In this document: piece after piece, positions 9,701-20,278 of the stretch
Position numbering within the stretch: position 1 is the first letter of the stretch
How the letters are laid out: each line of letters starts with the position of its first letter
From: Timema cristinae
Lineage: Eukaryota > Arthropoda > Insecta > Phasmatodea > Timematidae
Length of the DNA: 64,000 nt
Direction: 5' to 3'
Assembly: GCA_039000515.1 (NCBI GenBank)
Contig: JBCFYV010000935.1
Span: 61,914,346-61,978,345 of the forward strand
Notes under the pieces: model-generated
Seen by the model: the letters and a program-made list of their open reading frames with translations, nothing else
Told to the model about the DNA's origin: nothing
The model's database searches: none
Translations under genes and position numbers: made by a program

Positions 9701-12677
9701 CGGAAATGCTATAAATATATGTGTTTATATAGCACTAAAATGATTTTCATCAAAATTTTGTTACCTATGCACATTTCACTATTGGTACAGAGAGTATTGT
9801 TGACTTAGCAGATTTAGCCTTTCAAATCTGGTACTCTTTCAAGAGATATTTTATTTATTCCCTGTGGTCTCATCTGTGGATCAACTGCCAAATAACCGTG
9901 AACCACAGTTTGAGTAACAATGAATTAGATCCGAATCATCAATCTTTACATGTTATCTTTCTTTCTTTACTTTACTTAACATCATTACTGTTTCCAGTTT
10001 GGGTCAGTTTTTTTATTAATACCAAATATTTTCCACTACCAATTTGCTAGGACTGTCGTAGCTTCATATGCCTTATAATATAACTCAAGACTAGGACAGA
10101 CACAACATCTAGTCTCCGACCTTAAATTTATCAATTTGAAAGGGTAAACTCATATTTCATCAATTATACATTTTTGACCATGCCGGAAATCGAACCTGGG
10201 GCCCTTAGCTTAGTAGACGGATATTCTACTGATTGAGCTAAGGTGTCGGACTTGTTTTTTTCTTTACACACTTTAATGTTAGACTTCTCACTAAACCAAA
10301 ATAAATGGTACTTTTTGTGTAATGGGCTATCCCCCTTTCATGTGTTGATTGCAGCCGCTAGTCAAACTCTTTCGAGTTGTTTTGGTGCCTTCACACGCAG
10401 ACAAGACTCACTATGATCTATTGAATAAGTGTCTTTTCCCTCCTAAAAATGACGTCATGAAGAGACTTCGAACTATTCAAGAGAAAGCTCGTAAGCACAA
10501 CAGATTTGCGTGAGTTTGGTCACTGTTTCCTGTTAAGTATTGATATTATCAATAAGTAACTAAACCTGCGCAAATATTAAAAAATTTGATTCCAATCTAA
10601 TAATTCTAACTAATATGCATATTCAATTCAAAATTATGAATCTTCAATTAAAAAACACACCAAAATTTCATTTCAAAATAGATGTTTCATATTTGACTGA
10701 ATTAATTCAAAAAAGAATCCTGAAGGTATGTGAAAAGTAACTTTGCTGGTAAAATTGGTGGTCTCTTTCTCTCTCGCTATTAGAAATTCTCGTTTGCTGA
10801 TATAATCAATCGGCTCAGAAATTGCACGCTAAATTTATCAAATAAATAATGAATAAATTTGACTTGTGAGGGTTTGTTTTGATGCGCTCATGCTAAGAGC
10901 AAACTTTTGAATAATTAAAATTTATATAGAAAATAAACGATTCATAGTTAAAATATAATCGACACTGATCACAACCAAGGCTCAGACTTTGAAAACATAA
11001 AAAAATCAAAAACACTTCAAATTTAAAATAAATTGCCTAAATATATAATTAAAAACTCTTAATGAATGTGCATCACTAAATCAAACTCATACTTTACAAA
11101 TCAAAACTACAAAGATATATTAAATGAAAACCCTTAACAACTAAATTCTTGCATCTGACCGAGTTTAATATTGATTTACAAACGGCTGCTCCCCCCTCCC
11201 AACGCAACCCTCTCTAGCTTATTAGTAAGGTTTCACCAGGAATGTATATTTTCCAACCATACACACAAAGAGAATACAAAGATTATATTTTTTATCAACT
11301 ATTACTATTTTCAGCCTGTGACCTGGGTCAGTTTTTTATTCAAACCATATATTCCCCACTGCCGGCTTGCTAGGCCTGTCATAGCTTCATATGCCTTATA
11401 ATATAACTTAAGACTAGGACAGGCACAACATCCAATCCTCAACCTAGGTTTCATTCTATCGGAACTCATCGGGGAAGGGTGTGAAACCCGTAACCAACTT
11501 TCTAAAAAAAAAAAAAATCTAGGAAAAACCACACTCACCACACCTGTCAAGATTCGAACTCCAACCTTCTACTGACAAACCAGACTGGATGATCTTGATG
11601 TTTATGCTGCGTGCTCACCTATGACAATTCTTTGTGTTTAGTTACTTTTGCCTTAATGTGAAATGAAAACACGTTTTGAAGTTTATTTTTCTCTTCTTCT
11701 TGTGTTCCCAGTGATAGCTCTGCACAAACTAGGTTAGACATTGGTGGTAATATGAAGGCTGTGTCTTTTTATCAGACAATCAAATGTAAGTAATTAATAA
11801 TCTAAGAAAGTGGGTAGAGGAAGCAATCTTACCTTGACCAATCACACTTTGGCTCTATCTTATAAATAGGATCTGGGGTGGCAACAATCGCCACGAGTGG
11901 GGAATTGCCCATAAATTTAGGAGAATTTGAGTTAGCCAGTTCTCACGGTAAAATAAACTTTTTTCTGGTGACGTGTGATGGTTGTAACTTGTAAGAAAAG
12001 GATAGTCAAACTTTGCATTATACATTTTCGTTTTGAAAAACTTTCATCATTTGCGTCTGGCAGTTTTAGCTTAGTAGTCAAAATATACATATTTTGAATA
12101 CAATTGTTCAAACAGTGCGTGTTGTTTCAAATGTTCGATTGAGAAACCTAATTTCCCAATTTTTACACGATGTGATGAATTTCATTTGCCATATTCCACA
12201 CTTGAGGCTGGAGCCTAAATGCTGTAAAAGTAAAGTATTTCTAATTTATAAATTATGTAACACCAGTCGTTATGTTTTAAATGAATTATTAAAATATTTC
12301 TCAAAATGGTCATTCATTTTTGCTAGATACCTACAGTAGAGTGTCGATTTTCGGACATAAAATCTAGATCGCCAAAAAAAAAAATTATGAAAATAACCAC
12401 AGTGGTTAATATTAGAGACATGACCGCCACAAAATGCACCTCAAGGTTTGTTAAAAAAAAATCCAGACTGGGTTGTTCTCCCGATTAGTCTGAACTATCA
12501 ACACACTACTGTATTTTAAAATATCCACCTCAACTTTGTTTTTAACTAAACAAATCGTAATGCAGGTTCCTACTCTTTTTATTTCTTACAGGTTTAATAG
12601 CTCTTCGTAGGAAAGTAAGAAGAAACCGGGAAAGAAGGATGGATAATGTTTCAGAACAATCTGAATTAGTTTCATAG
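3740..12677 (+). CDS. Multi-pass membrane protein, probable TLC (TRAM-LAG1-CLN8) domain family
   Basis: Seven coding exons give 352 residues: 3740-3838, 4777-5123, 8320-8475, 9193-9334, 10355-10509, 11712-11785, 12592-12677. All have GT/AG borders (donors include GTAAGT, GTGAGT) and phases join exactly. The ATG at 3740 is the first in a frame bounded upstream by a stop at 3656-3658. Hydrophobic spans lie near residues 11-28, 52-72, 103-123, 134-149, 152-173, 185-212 and 229-250. The C-terminal 100 residues are charged and soluble, with a basic stretch (RRKVRRNRERR) close to the end. The spacing of helices and the run HFGLAVMMLINLSLLLAELTR resemble the central TLC domain. The HH pair found in many TLC enzymes is absent; GS (residues 136-137) stands near that place. 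Family membership is from pattern memory, not a search. A CLN8- or TRAM-like ER role is possible; the substrate is unknown. Intron 2 carries the large minisatellite. Confidence 0.78.
4050..4240 (+). repeat. SINE-A copy, 5'-truncated, with target-site duplication
   Basis: This copy holds only the body and tail of the SINE-A family, ending CGGTGCTAATAATAATAATAA. It is flanked by direct repeats TAAAAACCAGTAA (4037-4049) and the same with one extra A (4241-4254). 5' truncation with such a duplication is the mark of LINE-driven retroposition. It lies in intron 1 of the TLC-like gene. Confidence 0.85.
4466..4720 (+). repeat. SINE-C copy (tRNA-like head, ATAATCAGTC tail)
   Basis: The head carries tRNA-like boxes (B-box-like GGGTTCCATTCC). 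It is followed by a body shared with 37025-37205 (GAAATATGAGTTTACCCTTTC; TTAATTTATAAATTGT) and the tail TATAATCAGTCATTTCAACA. Other relatives in this window lie at 10000-10260, 32105-32325 and 63755-64000. It lies in intron 1 of the TLC-like gene. Confidence 0.7.
6376..7962. repeat. Minisatellite, about 44 copies of a 36-bp unit, with higher-order repeat
   Basis: The unit reads approximately ACTTACCCAAGGCACACAAT followed by TTCCCACCATNCTACA (36 bp). The array lies inside intron 2 of the TLC-like gene (5124-8319). Because 36 is divisible by three, several frames on both strands stay open, which explains the long repetitive open frames here. Unit variants recur in the same order in two blocks offset by 632 bp (for example the short unit CAATTTCCTACAACTTACCC at 7061 and 7693), so a multi-unit block was duplicated. 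The second block lacks one unit near its start. Several short units lack about eight bases. Units decay toward the right edge (7805-7962). Confidence 0.97.
8520..9025 (+). mobile_element. Non-LTR retrotransposon 3' remnant with terminal hairpin
   Basis: The interrupted translation from about 8530 contains WFGHVERMRVDRV followed by IYEGRV, the typical C-terminal end of LINE endonuclease/reverse-transcriptase proteins. Downstream (8853-9002) is an imperfect inverted repeat, then a (TGTA)n tail. The fragment lies in intron 3 of the TLC-like gene and is disrupted by stops. Confidence 0.65.
9425..9590 (-). repeat. tRNA-derived SINE head remnant
   Basis: Read on the minus strand this contains an A-box-like segment (ATAGCTCAGCGGACAGAACG) and a B-box-like segment (GGGTTCAATTC). 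Similar heads occur at 31855-31935, 37485-37560, 52120-52170 and 56140-56215. It is treated as a SINE, not a tRNA gene. Confidence 0.55.
9985..10260 (-). repeat. SINE-C related repeat, composite
   Basis: The right part is a tRNA-like head on the minus strand (AGCTCAATCAGTAGAATATC and GGTTCGATTTCC). The body TGAAATATGAGTTTACCCTT matches 4560. The left part (GGCATATGAAGCTACGACAG read on minus) matches 11330-11400 and 43780-43865. It lies in intron 4 of the TLC-like gene. Confidence 0.6.
11305..11600 (-). repeat. Composite SINE-like repeat
   Basis: This shares GGCATATGAAGCTATGACAG and CACAGGCTGAAAATAG (minus strand) with the plus-strand copy at 43775-43870. Its right end (11520-11600) resembles the minus-strand head of SINE-B. 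It lies in intron 5 of the TLC-like gene. Confidence 0.5.
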
Positions 12678-13009
12678 CAAGTCTCTTTTACTATATGACA
12701 TACTGTGAGTTGAAGATACTAGTCAACTTTTATCTTTTATTATCTTCATTTCTCTAAGAACACTCAAACAAGTAACGCATTGTTCAAAGTAAAGCTTATA
12801 AGGTGCTTATGTATAATAACATTTGACATTGCTATGTTGCAGTTATGCTTTGATTTAACATATTGGAACCTTGTATCCTTTATTAAATCTCTTGTACAAA
12901 GTATGGTTAGTGTATTAATCCTTTTAGTGACACATCTATAATGTATTTGTGTGCAAAGAGTGCCACGGTTCTATCAACATCTTTCCAAAGTTGCACAAGA
13001 AAATCAAAT

Positions 13010-13430
13010 CAATGTCAGTGAATTTAAGAGAGTCTAAGAAAGTGAAGGCCATGGGAATGAAGTTTGTGAGGAACATGTTAGCTGTCACGAAGAGGAACAA
13101 TAATATTTAGGGAATGTACAGTTATACAGGAGAGAGAGTGGGTGGGTACGGTGAGTAACAAAGAGTATAGTAGTAGAGAAGCAAGAGTGAGATGCTATGG
13201 TCATGTAATGAGGATGGAAAAAGAGAGGATGCCAAAGAAAATGATGGAAACGAAGTATGTAGGAAAAAGACTGCAAGGGAGCCAAGAAAGAGATGGGAGG
13301 AAGCAGATAACAGAAAGTGTTCAAGTGAGAGGAGAAGAATGGTGTAAGTATAGAGGCAGATGGAGGCATTTTAATAAACTAACCCTGCCACAGGCTGGAA
13401 ACAGCCGACGATGAGTCACGAGGAAAATCG
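13010..13430 (+). mobile_element. LINE 3' remnant (RT C-terminus, HVMRME family)
   Basis: The broken translation gives MGMKFVRNMLAVTKRN, then [20 protein letters not shown] and a basic tail: the C-terminal region of a non-LTR retrotransposon ORF2. The 3' end has CCACAGGCTGGAAACAG followed by a GATGA-type end. Frameshifts and stops show it is dead. Close relatives lie at 17225-17495 and 47075-47420. It lies just downstream of the TLC-like gene. Confidence 0.75.
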
Positions 13431-16400
13431 ACAAACATTTTATATTAAACCATTTTTCAGATCGTTCTTGTGATATATTATACTTCAACTTATATCAGCT
13501 CACCAGAATTATCCTAATCTGGAGAGGTGATCAGATAAGTCTTGTGGCATTATAAGAGTTAAATAATATGGTTCCAAACATAAATTGCTTAGTAATGATT
13601 ACTAAACATCGTTCATTATTATTCGAACAGTTTCTTCTGGAATGCTTAATTGTGCATTAATTGCCCAAGTGCAAACCATTAAAGGCTTGTAAAATAATTT
13701 AATTACTTACCTAATATAGAATGTATTTTCTAAAAGTTTTTTAAATTCGAATTAGACTCAAATTCAAAGTTCATTAGTCACTATAATTATTACAAATGTT
13801 TTAGCTTAGATTTGCTGGGAAGGCAAATGTAGTAAAGGTTTTCAATTATACTTAAATTAAACATAATATTTTGAAATGTGAACTATTACCAAGACACACT
13901 TTATTATCAGTAACATTTAGGGTGGACTTATTTTTGACACAGGCAATAACAAATACAGTTTGTTCTTTTATACCCGTATTAAACCCCAACTAGAAAACGT
14001 TTTATGTACATTCATGCAGTGAATGAGATATTAACAAATAGAAAGTTACTTTTTTCTTATCATTATAAAATATAGGTATTTATAATGAGAGTATTAAAAC
14101 GACAAAACAAAATTGTAACTAACAGTTTATTCAAAGAGCACTTGGAATTGAAATTAGACCACCATATTCAATATTCATACATATAATGCAAGACAAATAA
14201 AATACTCGTATGTCTACATAAAATATCTACTCTACTAGGGTAGTAGTAGTACGCAACCTTTGGGGTCCCTTAACAAGGGGTTACAGAATTTTTTATGGAT
14301 GATATAAAAGATACACAAAAAAAAAGCCTTCTAGAATAATATCCGGTCTTTGTAATAGTGTATGCCAGGAATGTCAAACCTGCACAGGTGGCTCAATCCA
14401 TGGACCTTTGGATGAACTAACAAATAATGTGACCTGATTTGTTATTTTTATATATGTTGTAGGAATGCATCATTAGAGATTATAACATTTGGAAATTTGT
14501 CATTATTTGGTAATATATAGGGAGTGAGGTTGGTTTACCAAATTTCACCAAAATTTGATTACCAAAAAATCATTAAATTTTCGCAGCATATTTGTGCACT
14601 ATTTGACAGCACAAAGGTATGATTTTGCTCATGAAAAGAAACCAAAAACAGAGCCATCACTTTTGTTATCCATTTGAACGTGACTTCAATAATAGAGCTA
14701 AAGCCATCCACATACTTGCTACAAATATAAAAGTTTAAGATTTTTTTTTTTAAAGTTGTGCACCACTGCATTAGGGGTTTGCTAGGGTCCACTTATTTAA
14801 ATTTGAAGCAAATTCGAATCATAAATATTCTCGAAGTCAAATTGAAGTTTGAATTATTGTATATGATTATTTTATGCTTTAAAATATTTCATATTGTATA
14901 TTGTAAAAGATTTTACTGCACAATTGTTTGAACTATTTCATTCTAAGCTGACAAATCAACTCATCACGAACTGCAATTCAGTGATATCAGATTTTTTTCA
15001 TGCTCTTTGAAGATAAATAGCAGGTAGTAAATCAAATTTAAAATACATGGTTAATTTTGTCGTGATGCCCAAATTTTTGAACTCTCAGTTCAACACTACA
15101 GTGTTGCTAGTAACTTTCGAAAAACATCAACTTGAATATTTTATCTAAATTGTTTAATTTTTTTACACCAAGTATTATTTGTTTATGTGTTTTAAAAATA
15201 TGCCCCTACTTAGCTACCTGCAATGATAGTCAACTAGTAATTACAATGTTATAAAGACTCACATTTTACTAGGTCACTTTTGAGATAAGGGTTCAAACCT
15301 AGCCGAAAGCATCAAGAACAATTTTCCCTCCTTTCTTCACACTATTGCGGGTGAATTTTATCTAGAAAACACTCCTCATCCTTAGCATTTAAAAGTGTCG
15401 ACTATGCATTTAGTGGAAAGGATAGGAACAAACACAATTTAGCTTCACAATGATAAGAGGAACCCAATTAATCCTTATTTCATCCTTTACTGCCAATAAA
15501 CAAGGAAGTAATGGCTGTCCCTTTAACTAGACCTTGTTTACATTCTATGAGAAATTTTCGGCAGGTAGTGTAAAACGTGCTATGCATCTACTTAAAAGTA
15601 TAAATCTAAACCAAAAGGAAGAAAGATGACAGTAAAAAAACGATGACACGCTATAAGAATATTTTAGCATTTTTCATTAATTCAATCCCACATTTATATA
15701 ATTTATCTGCTGAACTGTAATGGGAAAAAAAGTATTAAACAACCCTGTTTGCTCTATAATGCATAGGTCGTGTTGAGTATATTTACAATTTGCTGGTACT
15801 AAAGTGTAACTGTATAAGAATTAATATTAGTTGCAAACACAAAATAACCTGAATTCCAATTTAGGGATTTGATAAAAATAAACTAATTAGTGTAAATTGA
15901 ATGAAGCCCACATAGGGAAGAATCAGATGTACAAAGATGACTTCTTCCTCCCTCCTCTCTTCTTTAGTGAAAGCGGTCACACACACACGGTTTCTCTTCT
16001 ACTTCTCTTACCTGTTTCTAACCTATTTATTTTTATTACGATGTTCTCTAAATATTTATGTGCATGTGACTACTTCTTCAACTATAGAAGAAGGAAGAAT
16101 GTCACTTTTGTGCATTGGATTCTTCCCATATTTTACCTCTTTCCCTAGAAAGGCTTTCTTAATCAAATTTACACTTCTTAGTTTATTTCTCAATTTTCTT
16201 TATTTGTGTCAATTTCCATTATAAAAATTATTTAGCCGTTAGGCCACCTCATTTTTAAACATATCCAGGGATTTGAGAGGTAGGAACTGATGTATTGAAA
16301 ATTACGATAAATAAGATCTTGTCTTGATTCTTTTAGGAATAGAGGAAATCTAATTTGACCTCCTTAAGGGGCCACCCATGTAAGCGAGAAAATGCCACCA

Positions 16401-17224
16401 AACCATTCGAGACTAACACAATATTTAATTCTATTATGCGTTATTTAAAAATATAGTTCACACTAAAATAAAGCTGAAAAGATTCGCAACCCCAAGTTTT
16501 ATTATAAAAAAAGTGTGAAAATGAATCATAGCTCATTTCAACAAATTTAAGCGTATTTACGATCACAAGACCAGACTTGATCAAAAAGGGGTGTAGATTT
16601 AGCCCCTCCCTCTAAAAAATATTGTAATTTTTTGATATGCTCATAAAAGAAATTCCAAGATAATGATTCAACTAACTAGCAGCAAGCTTTCCTTTTAACC
16701 TTGAGATGAGCACTTTCTTACCAACATGACAGCTGACAGAATAGAGTAGTTCCTTAAAACAACAAACACCAATCGATTTTAAGACTTGTGGTGTGGCCTT
16801 GTGATACTTCCTCTCTGAGGCAGCAGTCTTGTTACTTAACATAGAGGTATGCTAAATCAATTTTTTTATTCGTATTCCTGAATCCGAATCGAAACTCGAA
16901 TATTTATTGCTTGAAAAGGTGCCTTTTCATTTAACTTTATAAGTTAAAATCATTTAGAAAATGTTTGTAATAATTCATTATAAGCCGATATTTGTATTGA
17001 AGCAAAGTGGAAGTTTTTGAAGCTTTGCACACCTCTGTAAAACTTCATGGTTTGTTCCTGTACTGTATATTTCATGTAAAATATTATGCATCTCATAAAG
17101 TAAAAAATAAGAACAGAAACAAATGTAATGTAAAACGAAAAGCCTATCATAAGTATGTGTGTACCTACTATTTTATTGTTCATTTGATGAAAGGTGGACG
17201 TAGAGGGGATGTAATGAGAAAAGG

Positions 17225-17495
17225 ACATTCCCTTGAAGTGTAAAGAAATGTTGTACCCATTGTCACATATGGAGCAGAAACCTGGCCAATGGATGTAAGG
17301 TGTAGGCCATGAGAATGAAATTATTCAGGAAAGAGTAGGAGTACAGGGAATACATGAGATAGGAGAGGAAGCAAGGGTGAGATGGTATGGGCGTATAGTA
17401 CGCAAGATAGTAGAGGAAGCAAGGGAGGCATTTTACTAAATTGACCCAGCCACAGGCTGGAAATGGTTGGTCATCATGATGAGATGACAAGGAGC
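17225..17495 (+). mobile_element. LINE 3' remnant (HVMRME family)
   Basis: This shares with 13010-13430 and 47075-47420 the phrases AGGAAGCAAGGGTGAGATGG, GGAGGCATTTTACTAAA and CCACAGGCTGGAAATGG, in the same order. It is shorter and internally deleted. No intact frame remains. Confidence 0.65.
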
Positions 17496-18450
17496 ATTTT
17501 TTCAGTACCATTTGATCTTTTTTTCTTTTCTTACATTATATCTTTACATTTTTTTAAAGGTGTATTTAATACAAACTGCCATTTAAGATTGATTCAAAAT
17601 TGTGCAAAACTATTAAAAAAAAATTAATCCTTTTGTCACCAACAACTGGTATGTTTTGTCTATCCGAATTGATACAATCATTCAAAAAACTGACCTAAGT
17701 CATAAAGCTATATTAAATAACACACACACACACAAATAATCTCAAGACACAAAAGTAAAATATGTCTAACATTTAATATAAATCTCAAAAATTGTTGAAA
17801 TACATTAAAGCAAAAAAAGAAGTACCAGTATTCATTCATTACTCATGTTGGACAAAGAAGTTTTACTAACATAAATATATTTATAAATACTCGCCTCAAG
17901 TTCCAAGATGTTTGAGGTGGTCTTTTAAAATTTATTATTAAAATTAGCTTAAATCTTATGATAGCCGAGAGATTCGAGATTCGTAAAAATCTCAAATATA
18001 GGTTTGAAGACCTTGAATTGATATAACAAATTTAAGCAAACCCTTAAAGAAGTTGTATGGATTTGTGTGGTTGGGAGCCTGTGTGAATCCATAATTTTCA
18101 ATATCGAATCTTGTGCTTTGAATTTTTTTTTTAGAATAGACTAATTTAAATTGAACCTGACAGCTACAAAAATTTCCAGTAGAATCCTAACATAACATTG
18201 TGCTGAATTAAATTTTAACAAATTGAGTCCCTAATTGAATCTCATTCTTAAAAATAAAATTGGTTCGAATAGTTTATTTTTAAATTAGTTGAGATCCGAT
18301 TCAAATAATTTATTTACAGGCTTACTATGATATTGTTTCAGACTGAAGCAGTGTTGAAAAATTTACCACAATAAGTTTCCGAAACAGATCTAATAAGTAA
18401 TGATAAAACATTTCAAAAAATGTTTATAATCACTTTAAACAGTTACCCAC

Positions 18451-18705
<255 letters not shown>

Positions 18706-19130
18706 TTTAAACACAGGTTTATTTTTAAATAAAATGTAATAAATAGCACTAGTCTCAAAAGGTGAAACATCAAATAAATATCCCACAAATTTTTCAATCA
18801 TAGTGCAAAAGTTGATTAATATTTACAAAAAGGTGGGCCTAGTTACTTTTTAATTATATACTCTGCCACAAACATTTACCCATGACTTCATGACTTGGAA
18901 CTTGGTTAATTTCTCTATCCACTTTACTATGCAACTTGTTTCCGGTCTGAATATATTAATTTCTTTAAAAAATATGATATATAGATTCAAATTTTGAGCT
19001 AAGCCCCTCGAATTCAAATCTTTATAAGATTCGGATTGGAAATTTTGAAGGTTCTCACAGGCTTGGAGGGTAACAAAATCAAAAAAAAAAAAAAAACTAT
19101 CGGAAAACTTGCACTAAACGGCTGTATTAA

Positions 19131-19480
19131 ATTAAACATTGAAAGTAGGATAAAAGATCAAGGCCTAGGCCTACACACTTACCAGGAAACTGTAGGCCTC
19201 TAAGTTCACAATTAAAACACAACAAAACACATGATTATGTAATTTCCAGGGTACATCACTCCTCTTCTTCCCAAAAATTACAGAATTATATGTAGGCCTC
19301 AAAGTTCACAATTAAAATACATAATATACAATAAAACACATAATTGTGTAATTTTCGAAGTACATCAGTCCCCACCTTCCTGAAAATGTTATAGTTTTGT
19401 TTTAATTGTGAACTTTGAAGCCCACAGTTTTCTGGTAAGTGTATAGGCCTTGATCTTTTATCCTAGTTAAAATGTTTAGT
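19131..19480. repeat. Foldback (long inverted repeat) element
   Basis: The arm at about 19145-19222 (TAGGATAAAAGATCAAGGCC ... AAGTTCACAATTAAAAC) is the reverse complement of about 19391-19467 with a few mismatches, giving a hairpin of roughly 75 bp. Between the arms, part of the arm is repeated directly (TGTAGGCCTCAAAGTTCACA near 19291). No target-site duplication was identified. It may be a MITE or a source of hairpin RNA. Confidence 0.75.
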
Positions 19481-20234
19481 AAAAAAAGTTGTATTAATTT
19501 GATTGATCTACTAAAAAATTGTTTTTTGTTGTTTATGACACAATAGAAATGAAAAACAAAATAGGATGTCAATGACACCAACCTTTAAACAACAGTTTTT
19601 AATTCAATTCAATTTAATTTTAGATATTTCAGGTTTAATTAAAATTGTATATTTATAAAGATTCAAAAGAAAATTTAAGACTAGGATTCAAAAACTATAA
19701 GATTCTACACATCTCAAATTAAAATAGTTAAAGAGTATGAAATAATATTGCAAAAATTGTGACATTAACTAACCTATGCTAAGCCTACTTCCAAAAAAAA
19801 AAAAAATTAAGTAAGAGTTTAAATGCAGCATTTCCATCATTTTGTGAAGCTGTTAATTATGAGCCATGAGCAAGGTTGAGCTCATCAAGGAAAATAAAAA
19901 ATCAACTATCAGTAAATAAACATAATTATGTTTTGAACAGTGGTTAAAGGCCTTAACCATTTTATGAATAGTAACATAAAAATCAGGTCACAATAATTAT
20001 ATTGCAGTCGAATCAAATTGAAGTATTTACGCTTGCTTCCAAAACAAATATACAAAACAATCATTAATTTGAAAATTTTCTAACAAAAAAACATGTCAAC
20101 GTTAAAAAATATAGAAAAACTAGTATTCATATTTCTTTGTCCCAAAGTTTTTAAAATATTTTTTTAAATTGATACATTTTTAATGAGATGCAACAAACAC
20201 TCAACACACTTATAAAAAAAAGTTATGAACTTCT

Positions 20235-20278
20235 GTTGCCCTCTATAGTTGCATCGCGTTGCCCTCTATAGTTGCATC
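20235..20278 (-). repeat. 23-bp tandem duplication at the PA2G4 stop codon
   Basis: The 21-base block GTTGCCCTCTATAGTTGCATC occurs at 20235-20255 and 20258-20278, a period of 23. As 23 is not a multiple of three, the second pass is read in a new frame and meets TAG. The protein therefore ends [12 protein letters not shown]. The unduplicated version would have ended in a different short tail a few codons on. Confidence 0.9.
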
